From positions 1-64,000 of the forward strand of contig MPNW01000212.1 of the NCBI GenBank assembly GCA_011800805.1: a stretch of 64,000 bases of DNA, in the 5' to 3' direction. Positions 28,076 to 40,883 of the stretch are shown one piece after another. How positions within the stretch are numbered: position 1 is the first letter of the stretch; each line of letters starts with the position of its first letter. A program made the position numbers and the translations under genes. This DNA is from Hirudo medicinalis (lineage: Eukaryota > Annelida > Clitellata > Hirudinida > Hirudinidae). The notes under the pieces were generated by a model. It searched no databases and had not been told where the DNA came from. It saw only the letters and a list, made by a program, of their open reading frames with translations.

Positions 28076-30998
28076 CTAATTCTCGTCCAATTCTTCGTCA
28101 TCTTCCTCCTCCTCCTGCATCAATCAAACAAAAAGTTAGTCATAGAAACTTGGGAGTGGCTACCTAACCACTACAAAGCCCAGGCATATAACTAAATGCA
28201 GGCGTCAATTGCTGAGCTTCAAAATCAAGCAGGAATGTTACTCACATCATCTTCACAATCGTCTTCATACTGTAATAATGAAAGATGCAGTGACTTAGTA
28301 ATAATGAAACAACATCAAGACTTAATCATCAACCGACCTCTTCTTCGACACTCTCCCCTGTGTAGTAGAGAACTGCCCGAGGTATGATGCGCTCCCTAAA
28401 GAACTGGCCGATCTCGAAGTCCGACTCCAGGATGACTTCGGTGTCTTCGTCCATTTCCTCGTCTTCTTTTACTGCAAGCCAAAGATTTTTTGAATTATGC
28501 AAGTTGAACGCTGAATCCAAAATGTTTCTGCCTTGTGTTATTTATAAATAATTTTTATTATTTAATCATGCGTCCCATCATCAATCAATCATTTATAATT
28601 ATTTATAATTATTAAGTATTATTTATAAATAATACAACTCACCAAGAGGTGGATTGAAGAAGTTGAAGAACGAATCATTAGGAACGGTCTTTGTAAGGAC
28701 CCTCTTGGTGCCCCTGCACTTGTGTTTTTGAACCTTCTTGACGAGGCGGACTGTCACGTCCTTGCCCGGCTTCCACTGGATCGGCGAGCTGAAAACATTA
28801 ATAATTCACCTAATTGGAATGGCAACTGAATTATATTTTAATATAAGTTATTAATAAATTTAAAGATTATTATTGTTAAATAGTAATTACATGTTTTATC
28901 AGAAAATCATGCTACACCCAGTCAGATAGGCAACTACGACTAGTCTCACAACCAGAGTACTAACCCTTCACACTTGTACACCTCAGGGCCTTCATAAAGG
29001 ATTGGATTCTCCTCATCGGGCTGAATCCTCATGTAATACGTTTTGCTGAGCACCTTGTTGGTGAAGAACTCGTTATCCTCGAACACGAAATCCAGTCTGA
29101 AACTCTGAGTGGGAAGGTGAAAGAAATATTTTCATGCAAACATTTTGTAAGTATGCCATGCCATCATCATCATCATCACCATCACCACCACCACCACCAT
29201 CATCATCATCATGCATGCCATCACAGAAAATTGCAGGCATTTCTTCTAAATTCAACTCCTCCCAGCTTACTTTGTTTTCATTGAGGAAGAGCTGGATGTC
29301 TTGGAGATGTTTCATGATCGGCCAATCATGGGGCTGCAAGGTCGAGACAATGATATAAATCTTTAAGTTACTGGTTTGATTTCATCTAATTTGATAATGA
29401 ACCTTCCAAACAATGGCTAAAGATTACAACTATTGGTATCCATACGATGTTCTGTGCGAGTCGTTTCAAAGAACAGTGCCGCAAATTAAATTCATCCTCG
29501 ATGACAGAGAAAGCAGGCTATTGTTTCTCACCTGGACCATGCTCCTGATGACATCAGTGTTCTTGAAGATCATCGTCCAAAACTCAGGTACGCCTTTGAT
29601 TGATTCATCTGGAGAAAAAAAACAGCAAATGAATGTCTTATTCTCACATTGTGCACATGGTGCCTTATAAATTAACTGTTATTGTTATTATTCAGACCCA
29701 CCAAATTTGTGGGCATCTCCAAATGACTTCAAATGTTCCTTCTCCTCCACGCTCAGACCCTGAAATTTCTCGCTCTGCAAGTAAACCCCACAAGTCAATA
29801 GATGCCAAACAGCTGACATAGTATTGCAGCTGTGTAATCGCAACTTACGAGAGGATCTTCACTATCCTCTGGCCACTCACACTCCTCATCTGTTGGCTCA
29901 ACTTTGGCATTCACAATCTCTGCCCTCTAAAAAAAAATGTCATAAAAATTCTGCACCAGGAACATCACTGCAAGTATCCTTCTCAATTCGATTGCCTTGT
30001 ACCTTGTCGTAAAGAGATTGATATTTGGCTTGATATTGACATTCAAGCTTGTGCAACTCCTCAAAGAAAGCTGCCTCCAGATGATTGACTTCAACCTGCA
30101 ACTTCTTCAAGGCCTTAAGTCTTCTTTTGATGACTTTTGGAAGGCTTGAAAAACAAGTGGACAGGATTAACCTTGCATTGAAACGCCACGTGTTGGCTAT
30201 GTGAAAATGTCTAACCTGGCAACATAAAGGGCTGGCATGCAGTGTTTGTCTGCAAGTTGAGCTTGAGCAAGTGCCTCAGCATTCTTGAAAACTTCCTTGT
30301 TGATGTGTTGTTCAACATTGTCTGCAACAAGACCAAAATGTCTCAGAAACACATCCATAGAAACTGTGTGCTCAAAGCATTCAAGGAACACATGGCCATT
30401 GCAAAATAATCAAATGTGACCAGTGGTTACCTCCTGAGATCAAATTTCCTTTGCTACCTCCTTTCATTTTGGTAGCTAAAATAATTCACAAGACAATGAG
30501 ACAACTCATTATCACAATGCAGCCCCATTAGCATATCACATGGCTCATTTTAATAAAGGCAGCTTGTGTATGAGTACCCTGATATCCTACTGAAATCATG
30601 CATGGTAATTTGCTTTCTACTCATACTTGATATATTTAAAGGTCATGTGATATGCATTATGGGAATTCAGTGAACTACAGCCTAACTGTATTACCTGGTG
30701 TATCTCCTTCATTATTATCACCTAAGTTCAGGCAAAAATATTTGTTCATAACAATGCATCGCCATTAAGCAACAAGATATTAAATAAACTAATTCCTGAT
30801 TTTACCTTGTGGCAAATCTTTCCCTAATTAATTAAAATTACAATTTCTGAGTGAAATCTTCAGAAAACCAGTCTAAAACAAGACACAGTTAGCAATGCAA
30901 CGGAAGAACGCACGACTTATCAATTACGTTCAGAGAATATATTAAACATTTTTCGAAATAGGAAACAACAATCTGCTACCTTTAATTTCACCAGCCAT
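28076..30998 (-). CDS. Nucleosome assembly protein 1-like histone chaperone
   Basis: Histone H2A-H2B chaperone of the NAP/SET family. Fifteen exons in transcript order: 30998-30980, 30823-30806, 30721-30695, 30475-30431, 30321-30216, 30144-30003, 29926-29849, 29774-29702, 29608-29532, 29333-29271, 29104-28965, 28788-28643, 28471-28338, 28269-28246, 28114-28076. Every phase agrees and the product is 376 residues. Signatures: LPKVIKRRLKALKKLQVEV (dimerisation helix), AKYQSLYDK, VEPTDEECEW, GVPEFWTMIFKN, DFVFEDNEFF, DSFFNFFNPP, and SDFEIGQFFRERIIPRAVLYYTGES. An acidic C-terminal tail ends EELDEN. The first four exons are very short (19, 18, 27, 45 bases). An AATAAA on the minus strand at 28051-28046 lies 25 bases after the stop. 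NAP1L1 and NAP1L4 cannot be told apart here. Confidence 0.96.
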
Positions 30999-32465
30999 GG
31001 TTTTCTACAAAGAAATAAAAGCAAGCGTCAGCGAAATCTAAATTTTCTTAGACAATGGTGCATCAATTATGGTTAAAAGAAACGTGGTCGCAAAAATCTA
31101 CGTTAGCATTAAATGTTAGCTTAGAAGGCTTTGACATATAAAAATGTATTTCCATAATTACCTAAACTCAATGAAAATAAAAAGCTATTAGCACACCTTC
31201 GAAACTTATAACGGAAAATCGGCTTCAAATTCAAGAAATGTGTTCTTACTCTCCGGATACAATAAGTTACCAAAGATGGAGAACTCCACTAACTTAACAT
31301 TTCCGAATATTTATAAATTAAAAAAAATTGTATTAATAACGGTATAATTAATATAAGTTTTACAATTAATATATTCAAAAAATCTTTAAATTGTTTAACA
31401 TGAACATTAAAGTAGATAAGCGTGTGAGTAATTATATATAACAAATTGTATGTAATAAATTTATTATTTATTAAATGATCTTTAAAAAAAACAAAACAGT
31501 TTAATCAATCGATTTAAGCAATTAAGCAAAATATTAAAGTTTTTAAATGTAATGTTGATGTTTAAAACTTGATGTTTAATAGTAGCAATTTCAAAAACTG
31601 TTAGAAAGCTTTACAGCATTGTAATGATTGTACTTACTATTTAATCAAATAAACAGAAGTTGTGCAAGCTATATTATTTGGAATTGTCTAAAGTAATAAT
31701 AATTCTAATGATTCCGAGTTTGATTGCAAGAACTTCGTGACCACTTCTGTAGTGAGAATAGGTTTCCCTGAAGAGGAAAGCAAAGACAAAGTAAAGCCCG
31801 ACTGGATCAATGATAATAAGAGGTAGAATCTGCAGGCCAACACCGTCTTTGGACCTGCCTTCCAGCATCGTAAGGCTGGCTGATTTGACGAGGGAGCCTC
31901 TGACCGCCGATCTCAATCGCGGCGCGGGTTAAAGTAAAGTATAACGGCGCGAGACCTAAGAGGCTTGAAGAGTTTTGGGACATTTTTTAACCTATTCTCT
32001 GGCGAAATAATGGAAGTCGCGAAATGGAACGTTCAAAGCAAATGAGTTTTTTTTTCAAAAGTTTCTGTTTCTGAAATAACACTTCAATTGCAACACAAAC
32101 TACAACAGAAGACCCGTCATTCTAGCCATGGGCATTTTTACTTTTCTAAAAATTTAGTTCTTGCAATTTGCTTTTAAGATATCAGTTATCCTTCAGTGAA
32201 TCATTTGATTATTGGTAATTTGGAAAGATCACATGCTTATTTTTCACCTTCCATATACCAGTCTGTTTTACAAACAAACAAGTACCAATCTGACCTATAA
32301 TACAGAAGTCCAAAAAGAGCTACCATGCATGGCCCTCAAAGCATTAAGCATGCCATACTTTTTCCAAAACATAAAGATGAATGTTTTGTCTGATAATATA
32401 TTTTATTACATTTGCTCAGAGTTGTTCACACAAAATATTGATTAAAAAAGATCAGTCTCCAAAAG
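30999..32465. other. Spacer between NAP1L and LLPH
   Basis: AT-rich DNA that should hold the NAP1L promoter and 5' leader at its left end. The only coding candidate is the small minus-strand frame at 31674-31868, listed separately. Confidence 0.5.
31674..31868 (-). CDS. Possible small single-pass membrane protein, unrecognised
   Basis: A 64-residue frame starting ATG CTG GAA, not matched to any family I know. The frame stays open upstream of the ATG through a GC-rich stretch to a stop near 31930, so it could also be the last exon of a longer transcript. Residues about 13-36 are strongly hydrophobic (GLQILPLIIIDPVGLYFVFA), followed by a basic and polar RETYSHYRSGHE segment. GC content is clearly above the surrounding AT-rich spacer, which favours coding. 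No intron or polyadenylation signal could be tied to it, so it may be spurious. Confidence 0.35.
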   Translation of the reverse strand: MLEGRSKDGVGLQILPLIIIDPVGLYFVFAFLFRETYSHYRSGHEVLAIKLGIIRIIITLDNSK

Positions 32466-33092
32466 TCACTTTTTCCCAAGGTTTTTGAGTTGCTTCTTTT
32501 TCATCTTCTTCATTGCTCTTTGATTCATCCATTTGGGATACGATCCATTTTTGTCGAGAAGTGTGCGAGAGTTATATTTCTTTTCGGTATTATCTTGCAT
32601 TTCAACGTCTTCTGACATTCCAACATCTTTATAGAAAAGAGTAAGAAATAATAACTTAGATATTGTACAAAGCATAAACAAATTTTTGAAGTAATGTGAA
32701 TACTATACTCCATAAATTAATAGCTCTAAGATAAACAATAATAAGTTTGCCTTATAACCACCAGATAAAATTCTTTAAATCACTCAAACGTATTTAAATT
32801 AAATACCAAGAATAAAGATATCACTAATTTAATAGACATATCTAACTTTCTGAATTTTGTACTTCAGCCTGTGGGACACTGGTATCTGTCAAGAAATATC
32901 ATTACCATTTAAAATTAAATAAAAACTTAGGTTTTATGACTTTAGGTCGCACCTTTCATTTCAGCTAATTCCTGTTCAGCCATATTTTTTGCAATTTTCT
33001 GCAAAAGTTTGACTTTAACTTTTTCGTTCGACTTTAACTCTTTTCACAGCTCTCATCTTTCTCTTCCATTTGCTGCGCATACTTTTCGCCAT
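32466..33092 (-). CDS. LLPH: LLP homolog (LLPH/LAPS18-like nucleolar protein) with an apparent 1-base frameshift
   Basis: Small basic nucleolar protein implicated in ribosome biogenesis. Three exons in transcript order: 33092-32953, 32885-32847, 32626-32466. The N-terminus MAKSMRSKWKRKMRAVKR is the LLPH signature, and the C-terminal exon has TLLDKNGSYPKWMNQRAMKK, matching the LLDxxGxYPxWMNQR motif. Exon 1 length is 140, one more than the phases of exons 2 and 3 require. Read straight through, exon 1 hits a TAA eight codons after AVKR, while the frame that joins exons 2 and 3 opens just there (ELKSNEKVKVKLLQKIAK). The extra base most likely lies near the four-T run at 33041-33044 (plus strand). 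An assembly indel is the simplest cause; a real disrupted allele is possible. Corrected length would be about 112 residues. Confidence 0.82.
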
Positions 33093-33598
33093 CTCGACTG
33101 TTAAAAGAAATTCGACTCTAGCCAAGTGCTAACACTGGATTGGCGATGATAAGCTAAGTGAAACACGCTGGTGTTTACATGGAAAACTTAATCAATAATA
33201 ATTGAAAAAAAAAATATAAATAATTGTTATTAATAAAATCATAATTATTAAAAATGCATTGCCCTTTATAGATTACCAAATGCTATTGTTTTTAACTCGT
33301 ATTTGGCGTCCCCTAACACTTCCGAAATGAAAACAAATATTTAAAGTAAACGGATTTCGTGCGTACAGAAGTTTTGGAAAGGCTGCATGGTTCTACTTGT
33401 TTTGTAGCAGTTTAATCGCTCTGCATGAGTCGTATTTCTACTTCTAGTTTCGAGTAAGTTAACAGGTGGATGTCTATTGTTTGCAAGATGGATAAAGTAG
33501 CCGCTGTACTTAGATAAATACAACCTTCGGATACCTATGTTTGCATCTACCGAGTCAGGAGTTGTTGTTGTTTTGGATAAATGCTTTAAAAAAGGCCC
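33093..33598. promoter_or_regulatory. Divergent promoter region between LLPH and BRPF
   Basis: 506 bp between two opposite start codons, AT-rich, with no exon recognised. Confidence 0.45.
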
Positions 33599-34316
33599 AT
33601 GTCACTTGATGCACGACCAATGACTTCTTCCACCAGTATGGATTCGATCCACAAGCATAGACGCGATCGACGCAGGAAAAGCAGACTCAAGAGATGGAGC
33701 AGACCACCACGGGTTCCAATTGTGCAAAGGGAGTTCACCATTCTGCCAACTCGAAAAACCCTAACATATGCAGAGGCTCAGAAGTTTGTTGATGTCCTCA
33801 GTGATGGTCAGGTGCATAGGTTAAACATTTCTGATTCAATTGAAATTGAGAAATCTAAGGAGGTGATTGATGACATCGAGAAGGAACAGGATGATGGCGA
33901 ACACACAAAAGTAATTTTTCTCTACAACTTGAATCCAAAATTTCTTAAAATTTAAACTGTCATTGCTGGAAAATCTGTCGAATTAGTTTAGGGCATCCTT
34001 AAAACAAAATATTGCTTTAAGGATGATGCCCCGATAAGAAACCAATTTGATGTGGTCTGCAAAAGCATCGGCTCCAATGGCTTGGATGTGAAGAGGTTTG
34101 TGCCGTTTAGACTCACCCAGGCCTATCTGAGGTGCTTCGAAAAGACGCCAGAAGAGTTCGACGAAGAAGTGGAGTATGACGTTGATGAGGAGGTTGGAAG
34201 CAACTGATGAATTTGTTGATTTAATTTTGTCATCAATCAGAATTGCACTGTGTCAAGTTATTGCATCAGATAACTAATTGGCTTTTCCTGTAATTGGAAA
34301 ATGCATTTGCCTTGTC

Positions 34317-34348
<32 letters not shown>

Positions 34349-37300
34349 CATCATCATCGCTAATATTAATTCATATAACAGAAACCATTTTGAGATGTTT
34401 TGGGACTTAGTTCATTAGAACTGCAATTATGTCAGGAACACTTGTAATAATTGAGTTGAATGATGACATCAAACTAACGAATCAAAACAAATTGCACGAA
34501 GTGGATGTTGCGAGGGACGAGACGAGTCGTCCCGATCGCTTGTTCTCGAATGTTGGATTCCGTCTACTGATTTTCTGAGCGCTTACTTAGACATGAATTG
34601 TTTTTTTAGTAGTTAAACAATTGTTGGAAAGTGTTCTTTCGAGATGAAAACGAAATGAATGAAAGCGAAATAATAAAAACCATCGGATTCCGACGTCCGA
34701 GAACGAATTTTAAGTCGTCGCTTCCGATCTGCAGGACATTGCCTGGTTGAGACTTTTGAACGACCACAGAAAAGCAACCAAATTGCAGTCCGTCAGCTTG
34801 GACGATCTGGAATTAGTGCTCGACAGGCTGGAAAAAGAGTCTCACGGTCTGACGATGTCTGCCTCGCTCCGCCCAGAAAATGATCCGCCCCGAGGGAAGT
34901 CTTCTGGCGGGGGTTCGACCGGGGGGAGTTGTTGCGTGTGTCGAGATACGTCGACCAGCGCCACGAACTCGATCCTCGTCTGCGACTCGTGCGGACTTTC
35001 GGTGCACCAGGACTGCTACGGAGTTCCCTACCATCCGGACGGTAGGATTGGAATTTCTAATGTTTTTTGTCATTTGTTTTTTTTTTATGGCATGTTCGTA
35101 CCAAAGTTTTTCTTAAAATAATAAGCAAAATAGGTGAGAAATAAGAAAAATCATTTGGCTAGAAATGTAGTAATTGCTTGAAGCAAATGATAAAAACATT
35201 GTTGTATTGAGAAATGGCATCGTGAGATCAAAATGCAACGTATTGATATAAATTTAGCCGAGTCTCGAGCAAATATTAATCTGCAAATTTCGTTCATTCC
35301 TCAATAATTGCAATAACTGCACGCCAGTTCTTCTCAAGATTTTGAAGTCCTTCGTCAACAATACGTTGTCATCGGGGACCGGTGCCGTTTCGGTACAAAA
35401 AGTAAACAAAAACACGGTCCTGTGAAAAGCTCGCTCGACTGCTCGAACAAATCACACAGCGGCTTCTTGTCACGATACAAAAGAAGTTTGGATGACTCAT
35501 CCTCACAGAAAGAGAAGGCCGTGCTTAAGATCGATCTGCCGTCGACAGTGGTCCTATTGTGTTTTAATGTGGTTCTAATGTCGGAGTTGTAGTCAGTGGT
35601 CAGATGAGGACTCGTTGTTGTGATAATGAGCTCACATGTTAACGATGCAGGTGGCAAATAGCAACTCAATTGATCGTTGTCGGTATTCACAATGATGATG
35701 GTAATGATGATGGTGATGATGATGACTATGACAATTACAACTTTGATGACTTTGAAGACTTTGATGATGATGATGATGTTGGTATTGGTGGTGATGATGA
35801 CTACAACGACTACAATGGAGACTATGATGATGACAACAATATGTTTGTAGTTGTTGCAATGCTGTCTCTTTTGATTGTAACTTCTTAATCACCAACCTGG
35901 TCCTCCAGATGTTACAACCAGTTCAATCAAGACAAATATTTTTTTTTAACAAAGGAATTTCTCGATGGTCGGGTGTTTCTTAATTTCAGAGGTGCTTGGT
36001 CAATTTGAGAGATTATTGAACATATTATCATCGAATAGCACATTGATACCTGATAGTCTGTTTGTAATTGTGCGATAGTTTTAAACTTTCTGGGATATTT
36101 GTTTGTTTTGTTCATTTTTCAGTTCTTAAGTAATTTAGTCAAAAGTTTTGACATTTTAAAAATATTTGTCATCATTATCACTAACATTAACAACTGTTGA
36201 TATCATTTTCAGGTCAGTGGCTGTGCAAGAAGTGCTTGAAATCCCCAAGCTCGCCAGTGAAGTGTTGCCTCTGTCCCTGCTCCTGGAAGGACAAGGAAGG
36301 ACCTGGTGCAATGAAGCAGACGAGTGATGGCAGATGGGTGCACATGGTCTGCGCACTCTTCATTCCAGAGGTGTGTACCAGTTTGAGAACATCTTATTGA
36401 TAATAATGACTTATGAGATTTTAAACTTATCTCTCTAATTATTTGAACTTGTTTATTTGGACATTTTGTTTATTTGTTGATTATTAATTTTATTTTTAGT
36501 TGAGCATAATTGTAATAGGATTGTGTCCGTTTCTTAGGTCTCCTTTGGAAGCAATGTCTACCTGGAGCCGGTCGAAAGGATGGACAAGGTACCTAAATGG
36601 AGGCACGAAATGAAATGTCACGGCTGCAATAAGGCAGGTCGTGGTGCTTGTCTCGGATGCCAGGCTCCCTCTTGCTCCCAGTCTTTCCATGCCCTCTGCG
36701 CCATCAGGAAAGGCTGCTACGTCAGGCTGGTCGGATCCTCCGCCACTCCGGGCGAGGTCGATTGCGCAAAGTCCTTCACGTCCAAAAGGACCGGTGACAG
36801 ACGAAAGAGAATCTTTTTCTGCCCCTCTCATTTCCATCTTTCTTCTCAAGAAGGAGATTTGAAGTTAAATGAATCAGCCCCCAACAACAACGACACACTT
36901 CAAACCTCTAAGTCTGAACCTGACGTATCTCTGCTGAGCACTGCCGATCACGACTCGCAGACCTCCGTCGGCAAGCCCTCCGGCAAGAAAGCCAAGCTTG
37001 CAAAGAGGCCTCGAAAGAACAGCCAGCTGAACAATTCGTCCGCGTCGGCCTGCGATCCGCTGCTGTATCTCAATGCACCGATCGCAATTCCAAATTTGTC
37101 TCAGGAAAGGTTGGTGATTTTTAAATTTTTTGTAAATCAGTTAAAGATTTAACTCGTTAACGAGTCCACTGACGAGCCAACTCGGCCGTCGCAAATCGTG
37201 TTGGAAACAAAAATTCGCAAATATTCTGATGCTTTTTGGCAGTCTCACCCTGTCGATGCCAAATCCTCGATGCGCCATTTGCCTCATTCATTCCTTGAAT

Positions 37301-40300
37301 TATTCATCTTTGGCAGCTTGGTGAACATAGCCAGCCACCTGTCTGTGAGGGACAGACAGCAGGTGATGATGAGGATGCACAGGTACTGGCTGCTCAAGAG
37401 GCACAGCAGGCGAGGCTTTCCACTCATCCAGAGGCTTCAGCAAGTCCTACTCATCCACCACATGATCAAGGTCGGGCGACCTTTCTTTCCAATGCTACTC
37501 GGCGGCTCGATCAACTTTCCGATCAATTTGTTGTTATTATAATTACGACTGATTACAGATGCAGTCCTCATCCTCCGGCCTTCCCTCCCTCGATGAGGAG
37601 AGCATGAAGTCCTTGAAGAAGCTCAGGCAGGATTATGAAAAAGTAAGGCTGCTGCTGGAGTTGATAAGGAAGAGGGAAAAGCTCAAAGTGGAAATGGTCA
37701 GTACTCGTTTTGTACTCGTTGTCGTTGTTTAGCGTTTCCATCTGATGACATAGTTGTTCATTGTTATTTTTATCTATGAATGTCCGATATTCAGCTGAAG
37801 ATGAAGGAGGCTGAGGTCGAGTTGACACTCCAACCGTTTTGTCGTCTGCTCAGGCACACGCTGGAACAGTTGCAGTCCAAGGATGCCATCGGGCTGTTTG
37901 CACGCCCTGTCACCGAAGAAGAGGTTTCAATTTTCGTCGTGTCTTCGACTATCATTCCACACGTCTAAATATTTCGAATGCACACTAAAAATCTTATCAA
38001 AAGATAGTTTAGTTTCACTTCCCTTTTAATTCGTTATTTCATTAATTAACTGCAGCAGAATTGGTAACAACTCGTAAATGATCACAGGCACCAGGATACT
38101 GCGACACGATCGAGAAGCCCATGGATTACTCGACGATGGCCTCCAAAATCGACGAGCACAAGTACAAGTCCATGAAGGACTTCAAGAGAGACTTTGACCT
38201 CATCATCGACAACTGCCTCAAGTTCAACGGCATCGAGTCTCCTCTCTACAAGATAGCCCTCAAGCACCGAAAACAGGTTTTCCGTGAAAATATTTATTTC
38301 AAATTATTTGGATTATTATTTATTTAAAAATGCTTTTGGTAACAAAAGGTGCTTTCTGTTGCATTAATAACGCTATTTCGCGCATAAATTCTGCAGTGTT
38401 CGGTCATTCTCGAGGCTGCCGACAGAATGAGCGACAGGGCGAACTTTTGTCCGATCACCGGCCTTCACGCAGGTCCGGTTCTGCCGTCGGCCTCAGGACC
38501 CAAAGAGGACGTGAACATCAACAAGCACGGAAATGGTGATCAGAACTCAGAAGAAAATGATGGAAAGATGGAAAGCAACAAATTGGACAAGTTGAGGAAT
38601 AAACTGGATGATTTAAACAAGAGGCTCGATGTTCTCCATGTTGTCAGGACGAAGGGTGTTTTTCAGCGGGTGAAGCAGCTGAGGAAGGAAATATCACTCA
38701 CAAAGAGGAGGATGACTTTCCTACAGCAGCAACAGAAAAACAACAGTTGCAACACAACCATTCCTGTCGCGCCTCTTTCCGTCGATTCTGGCCTCAAAAA
38801 GCCTAACGGAAGAAGCGTTCCTCCCAGAAGCTCCAGGAAGAGAAATGTTTGCAGGTCCCTCGAAGATGAACTCACAGATTCGACGGTCCTGGAGAAATCC
38901 TCTCTCTGTGACGAGGGAAACTCGACTGGGAAACGACTTCGCTTGTCTTCCGATGCCATGGAACTGCTGTCCGCCTCTTCCTTGTCCTCGACCACCATCA
39001 TCACCGACTTTGGAGGAGCTCCCCGACCGCCGAGCATCCCCGAACCGACAATCTCCAAATTTCGACCGGCCTCCAGGAGAAGCAGATTAATGAGCAACAC
39101 CAACCTGACTCACTTGAAAGCCAAGTCGCCCGACCGAAAAACGCATTCAACTCCGGAGAATGTTAACAAAATCAAGGTCACCAACTCTTTGTTGTCCAAA
39201 ACTTTATCTTTCATATCTCCAGTCAGGGGTGATGACAAACATCCTCTGGTTTCTGATGAGAATAAAGAACCTCTTGCCAATGATAAGATGCTCAGTACTT
39301 GCCACATGAGGTTGAGGAGTTTTGCCCCAATCAAGGCCGACGGAGCCAAGCCAAGTAGATTCGCCAGGAGCAAGAGATGTAGAAAATGTTCTACGAGTAA
39401 AGAACCAGAAGGAAAGAGCAACCGATGCTCCGTCATTTCCACAGATGTCGAGCCGACCTCCGAACCCAAGCTTCCGGTTCCATTGCCCGACTTGCCGGTC
39501 GTTCCGCCCCCGGTCAGAATGTCGAAAAGAATCCAAGGAAGAATTAAAGTGGAATCCTCGACAAAGAACGGGCTTAAACTTCCCACGACAACGGTGGTGA
39601 ATGGCGATATTAATAATTCTATTATTAAAAATGAGTCTCTCAAGGAAGGTAATCCACAAAAGGATTTCGTGAGAAGACTTACGAGATCTTCGTCCATGCT
39701 CTCCCAGAACTTGCCCCAGCCGAGTGAAAAAGATTCCATACTGACCGAATGCTCTTCTTCAACCGATCACCATCTCATAAAGTCGAACTTCATCGAAAGA
39801 TCCAGCAATTTATCACCAGAAGATGAGAAGATGCTGACTATATCTCCTATTGTACTTGTGGAAAAATCGTCTGCCAAGAAGACTGGCCAATCAACAGAGG
39901 AAATAGACTCTTCCTACGAGTCGTCTTACAGTCTCGACTCGACCGACAGCTCTTCCACGAGGAAGGAATCGACAGAAGTTCAAGAGTTTTCATCTCAGAA
40001 CGATTCCAATATCTCAGACATCAGCAAAAGTATCCCTTCCTCTGATACGGAGCCAAGTCTAAACCAGAGCTCCGTCCTCTGCGAGTCCAAGGGGGATAAC
40101 AAGGTAGAAAAGGCCAGTCGATCGAGTAGCAGCACCTGCTCGAAGGATGCGGAAGATCTTCTCACCATTTTCTTGCCGGGAGATGTTGCATGGGCAAAGA
40201 CTAAGGGCTATCCATGGTACCCTGCCATGATCATCACCAAGGACTGTCAGCCCGCTGAAGAACCTTCAGTTTACTTTCAAAATCTCATTCCGCCGGAAGC

Positions 40301-40883
40301 CGTTTCAGCGCTGAGGTCAAAGTTCACGATCCCCGTGCATCTTGTCAGATTCTTCGACAAGAGGAAAAACTGGCAATGGCTCCCAAGAAGCAAGCTGGAC
40401 AAGATCGGGGCCGATCAGAAATTCGACAAGGAGAGGATCGGTTCCGTGAGGCAGTCGATTCTCAGGAAAGACATCAAGAGGGCATACGAGTCGGCACTCC
40501 ACCAACGGAGGACCGCTCTTCAGAAGACTCTCGACGACGACAGAGGAAAAGCAGAGAAAAGTCCGGCCAAGAGGAAAATCGGCATTCAAAGCAGACAGAC
40601 CAGAACTCTGGAGAAAGGGCAGGATGTTGCTCGCGAAATTGGGAAGAATGCAGCGGGCAACAAGCAGAACGACTCGTCCGAGTCGACCGTCGATTCGGTT
40701 CTCGAAGCGCAGAGTCCGCTGCCGACCTCGGAAACATCGGTCGCCTCTCAGCAGCCCGTCATGAATTGCTCGCAGCAGTTTCTGAACTTGTCCTTCCAGT
40801 CCGAAAAACTGGACGCAGAGTTGAGTCCGAACCTCCAGCTCGTCATCTCCCAGCAGCCCAAGATGCTTTCCTGCACGCAATGA
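33599..40883 (+). CDS. Bromodomain and PHD finger-containing protein (BRPF/Br140/LIN-49)
   Basis: Chromatin-reading scaffold of MOZ/MORF or HBO1 histone acetyltransferase complexes. Ten exons: 33599-33910, 34022-34192, 34735-35041, 36213-36370, 36538-37109, 37317-37470, 37559-37696, 37795-37923, 38088-38276, 38397-40883; phases agree, 1538 residues. In-frame stops precede the ATG, so the start is firm. It lacks the C2H2 finger found at the start of vertebrate BRPF1. Order: [12 protein letters not shown] motif (about 55), EPL-like region with [15 protein letters not shown] and [11 protein letters not shown]1 about 226-280 (CCVCRD..CDSC..HQDC), zinc knuckle and second PHD about 280-400, bromodomain about 590-700 with the acetyl-lysine asparagine in NCLKFNG, a Ser-rich linker, and a C-terminal PWWP about 1305-1390 whose core reads PWYP. 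The last exon is 2.5 kb. Confidence 0.96.

Noticed and set aside
38663..39739. 146- and 209-codon minus-strand frames over BRPF
   Set aside because: Antisense shadows of the long Ser/Pro-rich BRPF exon; no splice or motif support.
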